A DNA stretch of 64,000 nt, from NCBI RefSeq assembly GCF_047948215.1, contig NC_134458.1:142518036-142582035 (forward strand), written 5' to 3'. Of the stretch, positions 22,680 to 35,344 are shown piece by piece (the first letter of the stretch is position 1; the number at the start of each line of letters is the position of its first letter). Source of the DNA: Lycorma delicatula. Taxonomy: Eukaryota > Arthropoda > Insecta > Hemiptera > Fulgoridae. The notes beneath the pieces were generated by a model that had not been told where the DNA came from, searched no databases, and saw only the letters and a program-made list of their open reading frames with translations. The position numbers and the translations under genes were made by a program.

Positions 22680-24950
22680 GGGCTCGCTAATTCGAACAAA
22701 TGCAGACCAAGGTCGGTGCGAATTAGTGAAATTCCAAATTATGGAACAATTTTAAAACCACGTTGAAACATCTACGAACGTGCGTAGATAAATCTAGTCA
22801 TACAAATTTATCTTTAAATAAATTTCAAAGCGTAAATTTACGTCAGTAAAAATCAATAAAAAAGAGGTATAAATGAAACATTTTAATTATGTAATTTTCA
22901 TAAAAACTAACTACTAAAAAATATTTTTATGTACTATACTACATATTAAAAAAAAAAAACTGTTAATTATTTACGAAATCTGATTGGTAAAGTATTCTTA
23001 AACTAACAAATTCAGTTCCGTTTTAAAAATTAGCCTACAGTACAGTAGAGTATTTCATTTCAAAAAGTCAGAATTTATTTTTGAGTATATTGTTTTAGAA
23101 TTTGTTTTGATGTAACGTCCTGTTTCATTTCGTTTAACATGAAGAAGTATTTATTAAATTTACTGTTTGTAGTACACAATTTTAATACTGAATCAACATG
23201 GTTTTTAGCGTCATTTAGTTTTACAGTCTGTTCTCAGATTTCTTCACGGTTATCTTCCTCAACTATCAGAACAATCTTGTTGCGCATCGCCACCTAAAAG
23301 TTTGTCTGCAGCAGCCGCTATTTCTTCTTCCGTCTGGACAGCAAACACAATTCATCTACATCTGCATTTAACCATTCTCGTATATCTTCCACGATGCATT
23401 ATTCTTTGGAATTTTCTAAAACATTCCTATACTCGTCTTCGATTTCGCTGAAGTCTTGTTCATAATTTTCATCTTGCAAAAGTGGTCTCCATGCGTTTGA
23501 AATTGTCGTAGTTTTTACCGCCTTCCAACTCGAAGCCCAAACGAATATGGCATTTTTTTATATTGTAGTTTTTCCTATTAATTAACGTCTGCTTACCTTA
23601 TATGTCACCGAAGTCCGAATTATTTTCGGAAAACCTAAACAATCGTGAAGCTGTTTCTTTTTATGTAAACGTTTTCCACTAAGGATAACGCTTTGATCCA
23701 TTGGTTGGATCATTGCTGATTATTCGGAAGAATAAACAAACATTTAAATTTTCCACTACTACTCCGTAAAATGACTTCTGATGAATGCACTGGCGCATTA
23801 TCCAATAATAGTAATGTTTTAATTTTAACCTGAGAAACGGCCTTTTCTTCCACTCGAAATTTAATGACAGATAGAATGAAATGTTTGTGAAACCACGATC
23901 TGAAATTTTCAGAGGTGAATCAAGCGTTTCCGTTGGCTTTATAAATTACTGGTATCTGTTAAGTTTTTCATACCTCTCGAATATTTTTCCGTTTCTTGAA
24001 TCGGACGACACTTTCATGAACTGAACTTAAATTTTCTCCAAATATCGTTCGGTTACATTTTCCTTGCCGATTTCAAAATCAAAACAACCAACCCGTACTC
24101 GCCTTACAATTTTGATTTTCGAATCTTTAAGCAAAACTTTCAGCAGCAGCTCGTTGTTTTTTGTACTATGTCCAAACAGCTTCATCGATGTCATATGTTT
24201 TGGCTCTAGTTGTTCGTTTTCGTTTATACTATCAACATCAAAGTTCCTATTCATTGAAAAATTATTAACGCTATTCGATTTTGTTTAATGACGTGGTAAG
24301 TCGACTTACTGATCTTAAACTCGTTTAAAACTTTTTGAAGTGAAAAACCGCTGTCAATACGTTTTAAAATTTCAATCTTTTGTTCAATTGAGAATGATTT
24401 ATAAGAACCTCGTTTACTCATTTTTAAAACGATAACGTAGAATTAAAAGCACACAGTTAAAACTAACACATTATAGTATACTGTACCCTATTTAACACAA
24501 TAACACACGGTATTAATAAGGCACAATCGGAACTGAAATTCATGCATTACTGCACTTACAACATTTATACTCTGTTGGAAGGAAGTGCGTACGTGATTAT
24601 GACGAGTCAATTTGAAAGTCTACATAAAATTCTAGCTTCATCTTCAATACATACAGTGGTTGACCGGTGACTCATATCCGTTACTACGTAAAATTGCAAT
24701 GCATACAATTATACAGAGACTGTATATAGATACCGAAATACAGATACTTTACAAACAAAGAAAAAACCTGTCAAGAAATAATAACATTTTATACAAACAC
24801 TGAATACTGTTCAGATTTATATTACACATTTTTGCTTACTTAAATCGAGTCCAGACTTCTTCAAAAAAAATTTTAAAAACCAGCAGTTTAAAAAAAAATT
24901 GCGCGGTACGAATTACCGAAGTTCCGAATTTGTGAAATCTGAGTGTACTT
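22680..24950 (-). mobile_element. pogo/Tigger-type DNA transposon
   Basis: A transposase relic on the minus strand (24421 to about 23250) lies between two GC-richer ends that look like degraded terminal repeats. The left end (about 22683) holds gctaattcgaac and gcgaattagtgaaattcc. The right end (about 24900-24945), reversed, holds tttcacaaattcggaac and ggtaattcgtacc. The ends share the aattcg core and are inverted relative to each other, but are too diverged to fix the tips. Total size of about 2.3 kb fits an autonomous element of this group. Confidence 0.7.
23250..24421 (-). pseudogene. Tigger/jerky-like transposase with CENP-B N-terminal domain, degenerate
   Basis: From the ATG complemented at 24419-24421 the protein begins MSKRG then KSFSIEQKIEILKRIDSG and FKISKSTYHVIKQNR. 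This is the helix-turn-helix of the CENP-B/pogo family (psq-like). A second helix-turn-helix follows, DEAVW...YKKQRAAAESF and NCKASTGWL, after a stop. Much of the first half of the catalytic domain, including the region where the family has NADETG, is deleted or unreadable. Reading resumes with WFHKHFILSVIKF, then KIKTLLLLDNAPVHSSEVIL (second catalytic aspartate, at about 23791-23811), SSSGKFKCLFILPNN and, in another frame, NQWIK (family: IQPMDQ). An acidic C-terminus (EDEYRNVLENSKE, near 23400) also fits. Multiple stops and frameshifts make it inactive. Related host proteins (CENP-B, jerky) are intact single genes, unlike this one. Confidence 0.8.
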
Positions 24951-26059
24951 TTTTATTTATTTTATTCTGATGGTGTTTCATAGAAATATGTATTGTATCT
25001 AAATAATTTTGATATATATTTTCTCTTTTTTAAGGTATAAGAACTATTTCGTTGAAAGTTTTGTACGCTACAGAAATATTTGAAACCTTTTTGTAGTTAT
25101 CATAATTCTTATCGTAATTTCATTTATTCTTCTTCGGATTATAAACCTCTTAATACCGAAAAAATCTCCTTTTTTCATACATAGTTAACAAGTATCGTTA
25201 ACAGCACAGTATTATTGTACCTATTAAGCCAAAACTTCTATCTGGAAATATACCATTTTAAAAAGAAAGATTTTCATTATTTTTTATATACAACATATTT
25301 TCAGCATTTTTTTACAATTTTTTACAACACATTTATTTTTAGATACTTTTATAAATTAAGTAAAAATTTGATTTTGTTAAAATAAAGATTTAAATTTAAA
25401 ATACTGGACTAGAACAAATACGATCTTTTCATTACTTAGTATTCGGTGTGTGCGCAATTGAGGTATTGATGCTAATTTTAAATATATGTCGATGAAATTG
25501 TAATTATCGTCTTCGTAAAGGGAATCCTAAAAAGGATTAAAATTCTATAAATTTATGGCTATTCCTACGCTGTTGTGTAGATCAGAGTGAACCATGAGGT
25601 ATCGGGATTAAAATCAAATCAAAATGTTTGATGTTGAAGTTATGATTTTTGTCTTGCGAGACCAAATTAGAAGTTGTCAATAAATAAAAAAATTAAGGAA
25701 TATTGGAATCGATATTTTGAAAGATCGGACGATATTCAAAAAGTAACAGAAAATTACTGAGAAGACCCTTTTCACTTTTCATTAGAAAATCTTTACGTAA
25801 TTTACTATTTTTTTCTTAAATTTCAGTGGCGTAAAATTTCGTACTTATTATTATTATTATTATTATAAAACGCTTTATACATTTAGAACGTTAGAATTTA
25901 CAGTAGAAATAATTTATACTGATATTAAAGGACGGGAAGAAATCAGTTGTTAATATTGTTATTATAAAAGCTTTTTTAAAAATGTATATCATATGTAAAT
26001 GTTGTACAAAGTATAATTTTTATTTATTATGTTTTAGGCATTTATGAATGTATGAATGT
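24951..26059. other. AT-rich noncoding
   Basis: Contains a short (TTA)n at about 25847-25865. Nothing else recognised. Confidence 0.4.
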
Positions 26060-26148
26060 ATGAAATATGTGTTACTAAACTAGGATTTGAACTCAAAACC
26101 TTCCCGATATAAAATTAATTACTAATATTTCACCACGAGGATGGCATA
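26060..26148 (-). mobile_element. tRNA-related SINE head (family A), weak
   Basis: The minus strand carries gagttcaaatccta at about 26080-26093 as a B-box-like sequence, with the A-box side at about 26130-26145 (complement of caccacgaggatgg). No diagnostic body sequence remains. Confidence 0.35.
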
Positions 26149-26989
26149 TATATGTTATACGCATTTAATGATAAAAATAAGATTTTAGTTGAAATAAAGT
26201 AAAAACAACCGTACATTTACAATAATGGTATATAACATTCCAAAATTTGAAATAGATTTTAATTCATTAAATATCACATGATAATTCCTGTAGTACAAAA
26301 ATCGTATTTGCTGGTAAAAATAAGCCTAGTTTTATGAATAATAGAAATGTTATGCAGGAATGGCGTGGAAAAAATTATTTGTAAAATAAATAATTTTCTT
26401 TTTTCTCACTTCTTAGATCTGTATCTTTTATAATCACTCTGAAATCATTTACGCTTTCTTTATGTTTTCGTACTGTACCAGAAAAATTTACATGTTTTTT
26501 AAAGCAACGTTGGCGTTTTAATCTTCCATTCACAACAAGTTCTATTTTTGTTTTGCCAGCCCCATTTATAATGATAAAGAAATTAATCCTCTCTAGACAA
26601 TTTTTTGCTTGAATATTCTTTGCCTTTTTATTTTACCATTTTGTCAGGAATAACTTTAGGCTATAAAAGAGTCCTATCTTATCTGTTAATTACTTTTCAT
26701 CAGACTATTGTCTCAAAATTTAGAGCACACATTTTTTGTTATAAACAATTTTTTAACGTGTTCAGATTTTCTCGGTTCACAGTAAACGTACTATTTTGTA
26801 TGACGGTTACGTTGTTACGATCGATGTCGTAAAATCGATACTTCTGTCATAGTTTATAAATCAATCAAGTAGTTATGTGTACTTACATTGTAATTATATT
26901 CAGAAATGAGGAAAAGCTAATTTTGAAGAAAAATGATTGAATATAACGATTTTTTTTAAATTTATTTATACATATATTAACAAACAACA
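26149..26989. other. AT-rich noncoding
   Basis: Nothing recognised. The 75-codon frame at 26605-26832 lacks any domain. Confidence 0.4.
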
Positions 26990-27094
26990 GGCTGACACTC
27001 AATAATAATTGTTATAATGGATTTTTGTTTCTTGTGAAAAATACCATGCCTAATCAGGACTTGAACCCGAAAATATCTGGATGAAAGGCAGCTG
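26990..27094 (-). mobile_element. tRNA-related SINE (family A)
   Basis: It starts with ggctgacactcaataataat, shared with 15629. It continues with gtgaaaaataccatgcct, shared in variant form with 39510-39530. The B-box complement aggacttgaaccc follows at 27056-27068. The head is truncated after about 27094. Confidence 0.6.
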
Positions 27095-28677
27095 TTTATA
27101 ATTTATTTTAATTTTATATTCCTTTTTTAAATTATCTATCTTTAAATTTATATCCCCCTTTAAAGTAGCTGGAAAACCTTTGTTGAAATTTATTCTCTAC
27201 ATAGCAATTTTTCTTCTTGCTTTAAATGTAATTAAAGGGCACATTCTTCATACTAACGTCATTACAAATACTGAGGCGCGCGTGTGTGTGTATTTCTGTA
27301 CGAATATACATGTTACTCAGAGAAATAGTGTCCATTCATTTGATTTCTTTGTGTAACAAATAAATCCTTTGTGGATATGATGATATGAAAGCGGAATGGT
27401 TTTTGTTCAATTAAAATTTTCGTCATTTTAATACGAAGCCTACAACGAATGAATTGTATTTGAAAGGAGTTTAAAGTTAAGACTGAAGTTGAGTTTAGGG
27501 CTATAAAATATAAAGTGAGAGAGGTATTTTAATAAAACGTCACCAAGCTATGGTGTACCAGCGTTGCTATGGTAACAGGTTGGCTTAGGGTTGTGTGGCA
27601 AAGACTGTGGTTACTTCTGCCTTTATCACTAATTATTCACCATGCAAATCACACAAAGCATATTCTTAGCGCCGCTCATATTCCGTATGACAAGGACTTG
27701 TGGTTTTTCTCTCTCTCTTTCTCTCTCCCAACCCTTTCTTTTCAGTTGCCTCCCTCTAGTTCACATATTCAACGATTCTTCCCCTTTAATTTGTGTACAT
27801 AACATTTGGTGTCTCAGGATTTTCAATAAATTAAAAAAAAGAACAAACTATTATCGATTTTCCCGTTGTTTATTGTTGGAATTCATCTTTTTTTATTAAA
27901 AAATTATATTTTCAAAGTTGTACGTTTGTCTTTATTAGTTTTTTCTGATGTAAGTTCATAATTCTATGTCATTCCTTTAGTTCGTTATTTATCTTAGATT
28001 CACCAATGTGTGAATCTAAGCTGTTGAGTAGTTTAATAATTGTTTTCTCCTTGATTGCTTTTCTCAGGATTCGTTGAGCCAGTTCTCTGAAATAATGTAT
28101 TATTATTTGAACCCAACTTAGTTAAAACTATTCTGTTAATGCGTAAAATCAAAATTCTATTTCAATTAATAATTATTTATGAGATGATAATTTTATCGAT
28201 ATAATGTTCAATCTCCGTCATATATTTATTGAAATATGTAACCATGATCACACTTTATTTAACTCCTTTCTATCCTTTAGTTTTGAATATAATCTTATTT
28301 AGATGATGGAATAACAGTTAATAGAACTCTGAACTATTCCAGCCATTCCATTTTTGATTAGTTTTTTGCTTTGTAATGTAGCGTTTTTCTTTTAAAATTA
28401 GTTTCATTGACAAACTAATAAATCTTTGGCTCTTTAAGATTTGTTCTGCCAACCGTAACGTTTCTGCATGATGCGTATTCTTTACTGAAACAAAACTTTT
28501 TAAAATTTTCCTTTAAATCTGTCAAGTACCTTTTTGATTTTACTTTTTGAATACTCTTTTCCCTATAATTTCGTATTATAAGCCAATATTTTTTGTTTTC
28601 CTTCTTTCTTAACAGTTAATTAAACAACATTAATTTCATTTACGTTCTTTTTCAAATTCTTTTTTTATTTTTATTAC

Positions 28678-28755
<78 letters not shown>

Positions 28756-30844
28756 TTTAATCAAATTTCCTATTAGGGTTTTTACGTGATTATCTTCATA
28801 TTATCTCAGTTCTATCAACCCTCTTTTTTAATCTTAAATGAACCAATGTAATTTATGTTTATGTGTAACTTTGTCGCATACTTCGTCCATTTACATTAAT
28901 TCATAAGTATTTACCTTTGTAAATTATCAAATAAAATTAATTTCTCTATCAGGTATTCTTTTTCTGTATTTAAAGTTTTCCCCTGAATAATTTTTTTTTA
29001 CATTATTCTCCTTAATTTTTGCACTATTTTAGTCAGTTCAGTAGTTTTACTTGATCTATTATTTTTCAAATATAAAATTTTAAGATGTAATATTTTTCAA
29101 ATGTATATTAACTTAATTTTTGTCTATTTACTTATCCATTCATTTCTTTTAGTCTTTATTTACTTTTTTCCAAGTACGAATAATTTGTTTCCATTTTGTA
29201 ATAATTCATGATCCGAAATTAATTATAAATACTGCTGCAATAACAAAGAGTACACTTTCAAGAATAATAATCATCCCTTGCCACATTATATAGGTAGTGG
29301 AAGGATTGGAATTACATTAAGAAGCCTTTCCTGTAAAAATTTACTTTTGTTATGAGCACTAGCAAATGTTACGGTCACACACTCCTGAACCAGTGTTTGA
29401 CCATGGAATTGTATTGCATTATCAAGATTGAAAATTTTGATGATATAAAAGTTCAGATTTTCCATATATCAGAGCAAGTCAGTCGATTGTACAAGTCATC
29501 GTACATAAATAAATCTTTCAACAAGTATGACTGATTTGTAAACTTAAATTAACAATGGAAATTAAAACTTAAAACCCGCAACAACAAAAATTCAGATGAA
29601 CTATAAAACAAAAAATATACATACAGAAACATTCGAAAGTGGATTTCGTTCCTTTCCCTAAGAGGGAAATGGAACCTGCATTTTACATTTTATTGAAAGA
29701 AATTTGGAAGAAACAGTTCTAAAGCCAACATTTAATTTATGTTTTATAAGTAGCGTTTACACAACATTTTGTAAAAGCTGTATTTTTCTTCGGGACGGGT
29801 TTTACTGCTGTAGAACTCAGTTTATTCGAATCAAGTAGTTGCATAAATATAACTACAAAAATAAGCTTTTTTTTTCTTGAAGTTTACTATTACTTTAAAA
29901 CATATTGTTGGGAGAGCTGGTAATATACATAATATTTAATTAGGAATAAATATCAAAATTTCCTCTTTATGTAGTTTGTACGTACGTACGTATACTATGA
30001 TTGAAATTATTTATAAAATTAGAAATATTTACCGGAGTTAAATTAGTAAAAATTTCACTTTATCAATTTTTCCACCAATAATTTTATTTTAAACGACATC
30101 TTATAATATAATTTTAGATGGAAAATTTAACTTTTCTATCGAATGGAATTTTCTATTTTATTGTATAATGTTTATTACTATTATTAAATTTGGTTAGATA
30201 CCACCACTGGGTCCTAATATAAAGTTTGTTGTTACTCGTTAGGTTGTAATCAGCAAATGCGACCGGGATAGTATTGTTAAGTAGTAGGTATTATGCTTGT
30301 GTTATCTTCTATGCGCGCCACTTCACGGCCGGAACAGAACAACTCCTTCCCCTTCACCCCCCGTCATCAATACTAAACATTCCCCGCAGCTATCCTCCAA
30401 TTTCTCTTCCATGCCGCCTATCCAAACACTTAAACTCCTTTATTGTAGGCCTTACTTCCACTTGCAGTTTCCATTCGATTTAAACCTTTCACACATATAT
30501 ATATCTCGTCCCTCTTTCTCACTCTATTTTCTTAATTGATAAGTAACTGTGGATGCTTTAACTTGGTTAAAAATTAAGCCAGCCAACTGTAAATGTATTA
30601 TTTATGAATCTAAGTTATATTAACGTATTTTAATAAAAAATATTTCGTACATCGTACTTATACACGTGCTATTGCTCTTAAATCTTGTCATATGTTATGC
30701 AATCAACACTTAATTGCTCGAACATGTTGGTGTAATTCTAACCAGTTCCCTATAAAAATCATATTTTTTTATGGCTGAAAATTTATTTTTCTAACATATC
30801 TTTTGTCCCAAATGTATTGTTATTTATTTATTCTGTTTTCTTCA
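27095..30844. other. AT-rich noncoding with microsatellites and pyrimidine-rich patches
   Basis: 27560-27800 and 30290-30540 are C/T-rich. 27993-28020 is a perfect 11-bp hairpin. 28684-28752 is a (CA)n-(TA)n compound microsatellite. The minus strand from about 28700 to 27950 is A-rich and gives gene-like pieces (for example ETLRLAEQILKSQRF), broken by stops and not recognised. Confidence 0.4.
28684..28752. repeat. (CA)n followed by (TA)n compound microsatellite
   Basis: About 34 bases of CA repeats run directly into about 34 bases of TA repeats without interruption. Confidence 0.97.
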
Positions 30845-31095
30845 ACTAGTTTTCCAGCTAGTGCCGGGTCTGGGTGTGTGCGTGTATAGACAAATGCAAT
30901 TACCGCTACGGATTGTCAGGCCTAACGTAGCTGCAGTGTAAATGTAAATGTATCGGTTAACAAGTAGTCTGAAATAGCCTCAGGTTGACCGTCCCTGAAA
31001 CGTGTGGTTAATTGAAACTCAACCACCAAAGAACACAGTATCCAAAAAGCAACTGCCCTTACAAGGACTCAAACCTTAGAACTCTCGACTCCGAA
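30845..31095 (-). mobile_element. tRNA-derived SINE (family B)
   Basis: The block ggttaattgaaactcaacc, then accaaagaacac (about 31006-31037), matches 975-1005 and 52437-52470. It is followed by the B-box complement aaggactcaaacc (31062-31074), as in the full-length copy at 52307-52601. The tail-side part (30860-30990, gtgccgggtctgg and cctcaggttgaccgtccctg) differs from the other two copies, so this may be a subfamily. Confidence 0.65.
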
Positions 31096-34034
31096 TATAA
31101 GATTTTTCCATGGCTTATGGAACTTATTATTAAACTTATTATGGACGTGAGAAGTGGATCAATTTTCTGTTACCGTCTTCATTATGTTAAAAATACTGAT
31201 TCACATCGCCAAGTCAACCGAAATACAAGAGATGTTAAGCTATACATTTTTTTTATTTTCATTCCGTTTCATTTTTAAAGACTTAAATATATAAAGAACA
31301 TAATTTATTTTCTGATAAAACAACCATTTTCTAGATTTTATTGTATGGTAAATGTTTTACATGTATGGCAGTCATAAAAATGACTTGTTGATATTTATAA
31401 GCAAAAAAATCCTACTTTTTGAGAAATAATTATCCTATACATCAGTTCTACTACTAGATGGTAATACAAAGAATTTACAGATAGATATTTAGAGATCTTT
31501 AATGTTCAGTCCGGCTCATTATATAACAGTCTTAAAAAGTTTATATTACAGTCCATATATAAGTAATAAATTTTATCGGTCATGTCATTAGGAAGGATTA
31601 GGCATGCTGTTATACAGATTAAAAAAAATATAATATATATGTTAGCATTTGCTTGGATTAATCAAGGGAAATTATAATCATAAAATCTTTATCAAAAATT
31701 AATTGTAAAATAAGAAATAGAACTGATTAAAGACCGTATTAACAACTTAAAATATAAATAGGTGAAATAATTGTAAAGATAATAAATAAATAGTTAAGAA
31801 AGTGTTAATAAAAAATGACTATTTAGTAAACGTTTAGCAGAGTGTAGAAAATTCAAATTAATTAATTTTTTTAAAAATCATTTACAGTTTAAAATTATTT
31901 CTGTTAAAATCGTACATGTAGTCTAAAAAAAAAATTAATATACAAAGGTAAACCGATCAGCCTTCTTTTAGTATTACTGAGGTGCGAATCTGTAACATTG
32001 CGTTTGTGCTTTATGTTGTTAAATTGTGTAGTGTTCATTAAATATTTTATTTACTTCTGTTGTAATTTTAATATTTATATGACCTTCATAACAAATTTCT
32101 TGATTGAATAATTGGAAAAAAACCATCGAAAGATTAATGCAGTCACTCAATGGATGTAGGAGTGTAAACAAAAAAAAAAAAAACATTTTCATGATGTAAA
32201 TGAAAGCAATTTTTAGGCAAAATAAAAAAAAGTAGGACTTAATAATTCGGGGGACATAATAAATTATACCCTTTTTCCGCAAGTAATAGTAATCTGTATG
32301 AAAAGGGGAAAGTATGTATTGATAAAAAATCACCCAACTTCAGTTTTGGGGACTATATTTAATGATATTTTGTCAGTTTTGAGACTTAAGTATATATTAA
32401 TTACAAAATTGTGAATATATGTTTGCACCTTTTGTTGGATGTTTGTATACGTGCGTGATGGAATTTAACGTATTTTTATAGAACTTTTTTATTTGATAGT
32501 AATTTATTTTTTTATACTTTCAATTAATCGTCTTGTAATTTGTTTGTATTTTTTACTAAATAAGTGTTATAATGTGAAAAAAAAATTATTTTCAATGAAT
32601 TTTTTAATAAATTATTCCAACCATTATAATATAATTTTTTTGCACTGTTTCAACTTATCGACTCGGTATCAAATGTTGAGAAATATTTACAAAGCTATAA
32701 GAAAATTAAAGGCTAATATACCTGCTTCCCCACGTAAAAATATAACGCGTATAATTTTTCTATAATCTCAACGAACCGACTCAATTCTTTTTCTATAATA
32801 TGAAGTGTGTTATAAGGTTAGAAATAACTTTTATAAAGGATATATATTCTTTAAATTTTTGTATTTTTTTTTTAATTTTGAGATATTTGTTTTCTAAATA
32901 CGTTTAAAAATTAATAATAGATTATATTCATAAAGTAGATCCTTCTAGATTTTTACGTTCGAAATTAAATTATGCTAGGTAGAGGTTGAAAAAATTAGGT
33001 CTGAAGGAATTAATAGTATGAAGTATTTCAAAGATAAGTTGTTTAATTTATGATAGGCTATTCTAACGGAAATATTGATTGTCAGAGATGGAATATCTGA
33101 TTACACTTTAACTCCTATTTCATTTTAAAGAAATTCCATATTAAAAATATTGAATGTGTATTAATATTATTTATTTTATTTATATTATTTTTATCTCCGG
33201 ATGAAGGTTTGAAATAAACAGAAAGGTCTCGAGAAACATATTTTTTGCTGGTAAGGTGGATATAAAATTTTTAATTATTTTTTATTGTATCAAAAAAATT
33301 ATGAGCTGAAACCATGTTTAAGAAATTTATTAAAAATCTCGTGAAACACCATAGGAATTTTCAAGATAGAAACTATTTAATTTCTCTTAACTGTTTAGGA
33401 TTAAACAACTTAGGATTAAGTCTGATCCTTTATGATATGTAATTTAAAATTGAAAGTTTTTCTAGACGTAATTTTAAGTATTTCACAGACAGATTGTTTA
33501 AAATAATACTCAGAGGCTGGCTAAAAGAGAAACTATTTGATGCAGTATTGCAGTCCAGAAAACATCTTTATGATTCGATTAATCATCTAATCTCAATTAG
33601 TATTAATTTTTAAATATATCTGTTTACATCTCGTGTTAATTTTTTTTTTTATGTTAATATCGTTATTGTAAAGAGTTACTCGTTTTTTTTTCACTCTTTC
33701 ATTTTGCATCATTTGTTTTATTGTATATTTATTAATTTATTATGAATTAAATGTTAGTATTACTAGAGATAATAGTGGAAAGAGTTTTTCGTCGGCATGC
33801 AATTTTCTAGTTTTTACAATTGTAATTATCTATGTAGTAACAACATAGGTATTTACCATTTATTGTAAACAGTGCCATTTCATATGGCTTGTGAAGAGTG
33901 TAAAGTCATTGCAAAACAAAGGTAGTATTGCTAATACTATAATTCAGCCGGGCGTTGATATGGTTTTTTTCATACCTTTACAATCTGCAATGGTACACGA
34001 CAAGTAATGGCCTATAATTGTACAAAACAACAAA
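31096..34034. other. AT-rich noncoding
   Basis: No gene recognised. Open frames at 32019-32333 (minus) and 32493-32765 (plus) are dominated by F, I, Y, L and K, with no motif. Around 31575-31605 the frame NFIGHVIRKD resembles the end of a retroelement polymerase, but is too short to call. Confidence 0.4.
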
Positions 34035-34095
34035 AAATTTGATGTGGACATCACATGACTTCCTTGTACGCCTATTAAAATGCATATACACATTT
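34035..34095 (+). mobile_element. Terminal fragment of family C repeat
   Basis: gatgtgg...acatgacttccttgtacg then cctattaaa matches the left end of the repeat at 46934-46974, including the 13-base end acttccttgtacg at 34058-34070. The match stops at about 34095. Confidence 0.7.
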
Positions 34096-34394
34096 TTTTG
34101 CTATACTTTAATTAAACCTATTTTATTTGAAAGTGAGATACGATCCTCCAATTCTTTAATAAAGTGGAGAGTTGCATAATTGCTGAAATATTAGTTTTTA
34201 TTGACATCAAATATTTGATGTAACGTATTTGAATTAATAATAATACTTATTAATTCAACAATCTTACATGAAATATTAGGTTACATATTTTAATTTCGAC
34301 CTAGCGGTGTATAATATTCAGTTTTCATTATTGGATTATTTGGTGAATAATCAAAAATGAAAAGAAACAGTCATACAGGAAAAAGAAAGATAAC

Positions 34395-34740
34395 ATGAAG
34401 AAATATATTTAAAAAACGGCAAGAAGATGAATATGAAGGGGTAGAAAATATTAAGAACAAGGGAAGAATAAAAAAATCAGGAGAATATCATAAATACTAG
34501 AGGAAGAAAATGTTAAAACCAAAGAAAGAATAAAAATATTAAGAGAAGATCATAAATATAAAGAGGAATAAAAGTTAAGACCAAGGAAAGAAAAAGATTA
34601 AGAGAGGATGATAAATATAAAGAAAGAGAACATTTGAAAACTAGAGAACGTGTACACAAATTAAGATCAGAAGAATTATATCAAACCAAAGAGCAATTAA
34701 ATGAGTGGCAGAAAAAAACAAACGAAATGATAATCAACTC
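34395..34740 (+). pseudogene. Decayed coding minisatellite: 63-bp unit encoding a charged 21-residue coiled-coil repeat
   Basis: Four to five tandem units of about 63 bases are recognisable, each a variant of gataaatataaagaaagaga...aaaactaga...aaattaaga. The clearest unit (about 34608-34670) translates to DKYKEREHLKTRERVHKLRS plus one residue. Neighbouring units give HKYKEE..KVKTKERK and ENVKTKERIKILRED. The composition (K, R, E, D plus a regular hydrophobic or tyrosine) suggests a helical or coiled-coil tract. Small indels put units in different frames and create stops, so it is no longer open. Tandem K/R/E repeats of this kind occur in some Helitron-type and other TE proteins. The parent here is unknown. 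Confidence 0.55.
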
Positions 34741-34989
34741 CACTTAGGAAGAATATTGTCCGACAGTATCAGAGGAGTAATGAACTAAAAAATAAGATTT
34801 TTTTTGTAATTTAACAAAGATCGGGCATGTATGCCTCAGTGTATATGTTGTTCTTATGAGAATCTATTTTTCAGTCACTCTGTAGTTAAATTTAATGTAG
34901 ATAAAATTAAACAGAAATTAAACTATAAATTCCAAAAATAATACGATTCTAAATTATAATTTTCAATTAATATTAAATAATCAGATATT

Positions 34990-35344
34990 TCACCAACTCT
35001 ATTACATATACCGATATGTAATGCCTATTAAATTACAGTTATACATTTTTAAAAGTACATAAAATTTATTTCACTAATAATTTTTTTCATATATACGAAT
35101 ATATATATATATATTTTTTTTTTATTGAATTATTTATTGTAATTTTTTTTTACAAACACGGGTTAATAATTATTAAACAGATATATTTAAATTTAAAAAA
35201 AATAAAAGTTAAAATAAACAAAAGGACATTATAAAGAAATTTTCATTTTAATTTCGATTGCAATCAAAAAAGGAGGTGCACAACTAGATGTTACAACAGT
35301 GCTAAATCCAAAATTTCAACATTATACGGCTAATCATTTTGAAT
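34990..35344 (+). mobile_element. Inner part of family C repeat
   Basis: It aligns with 46960-47430. Landmarks are cctattaaattacagttatac, aaaagtacataaaat, attgaattattattgtaat-type sequence, gttaataattattaaa, and then gattgcaatcaaaa, gaggtgcacaactagatgtt and acaacagt up to cggctaatca. It ends abruptly at about 35344, where the transposase relic begins. Confidence 0.75.

Noticed and set aside
27950..28700. Gene-like minus-strand pieces (ETLRLAEQILKSQRF and others)
   Set aside because: Broken by stops and frame changes with no family I could name. Kept only as a note in the noncoding stretch.
29975..29995. Short (gtac)n run as a regulatory palindrome
   Set aside because: Simple tetranucleotide repeat, too short to interpret.
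31575..31605. Reverse transcriptase end (NFIGHVIRKD)
   Set aside because: Ten residues are too few, and neither side gives supporting motifs.
32019..32333. 104-codon minus-strand open frame
   Set aside because: Composition is F, I, Y, K and L, as expected from AT-rich DNA. No motif and no conserved context.
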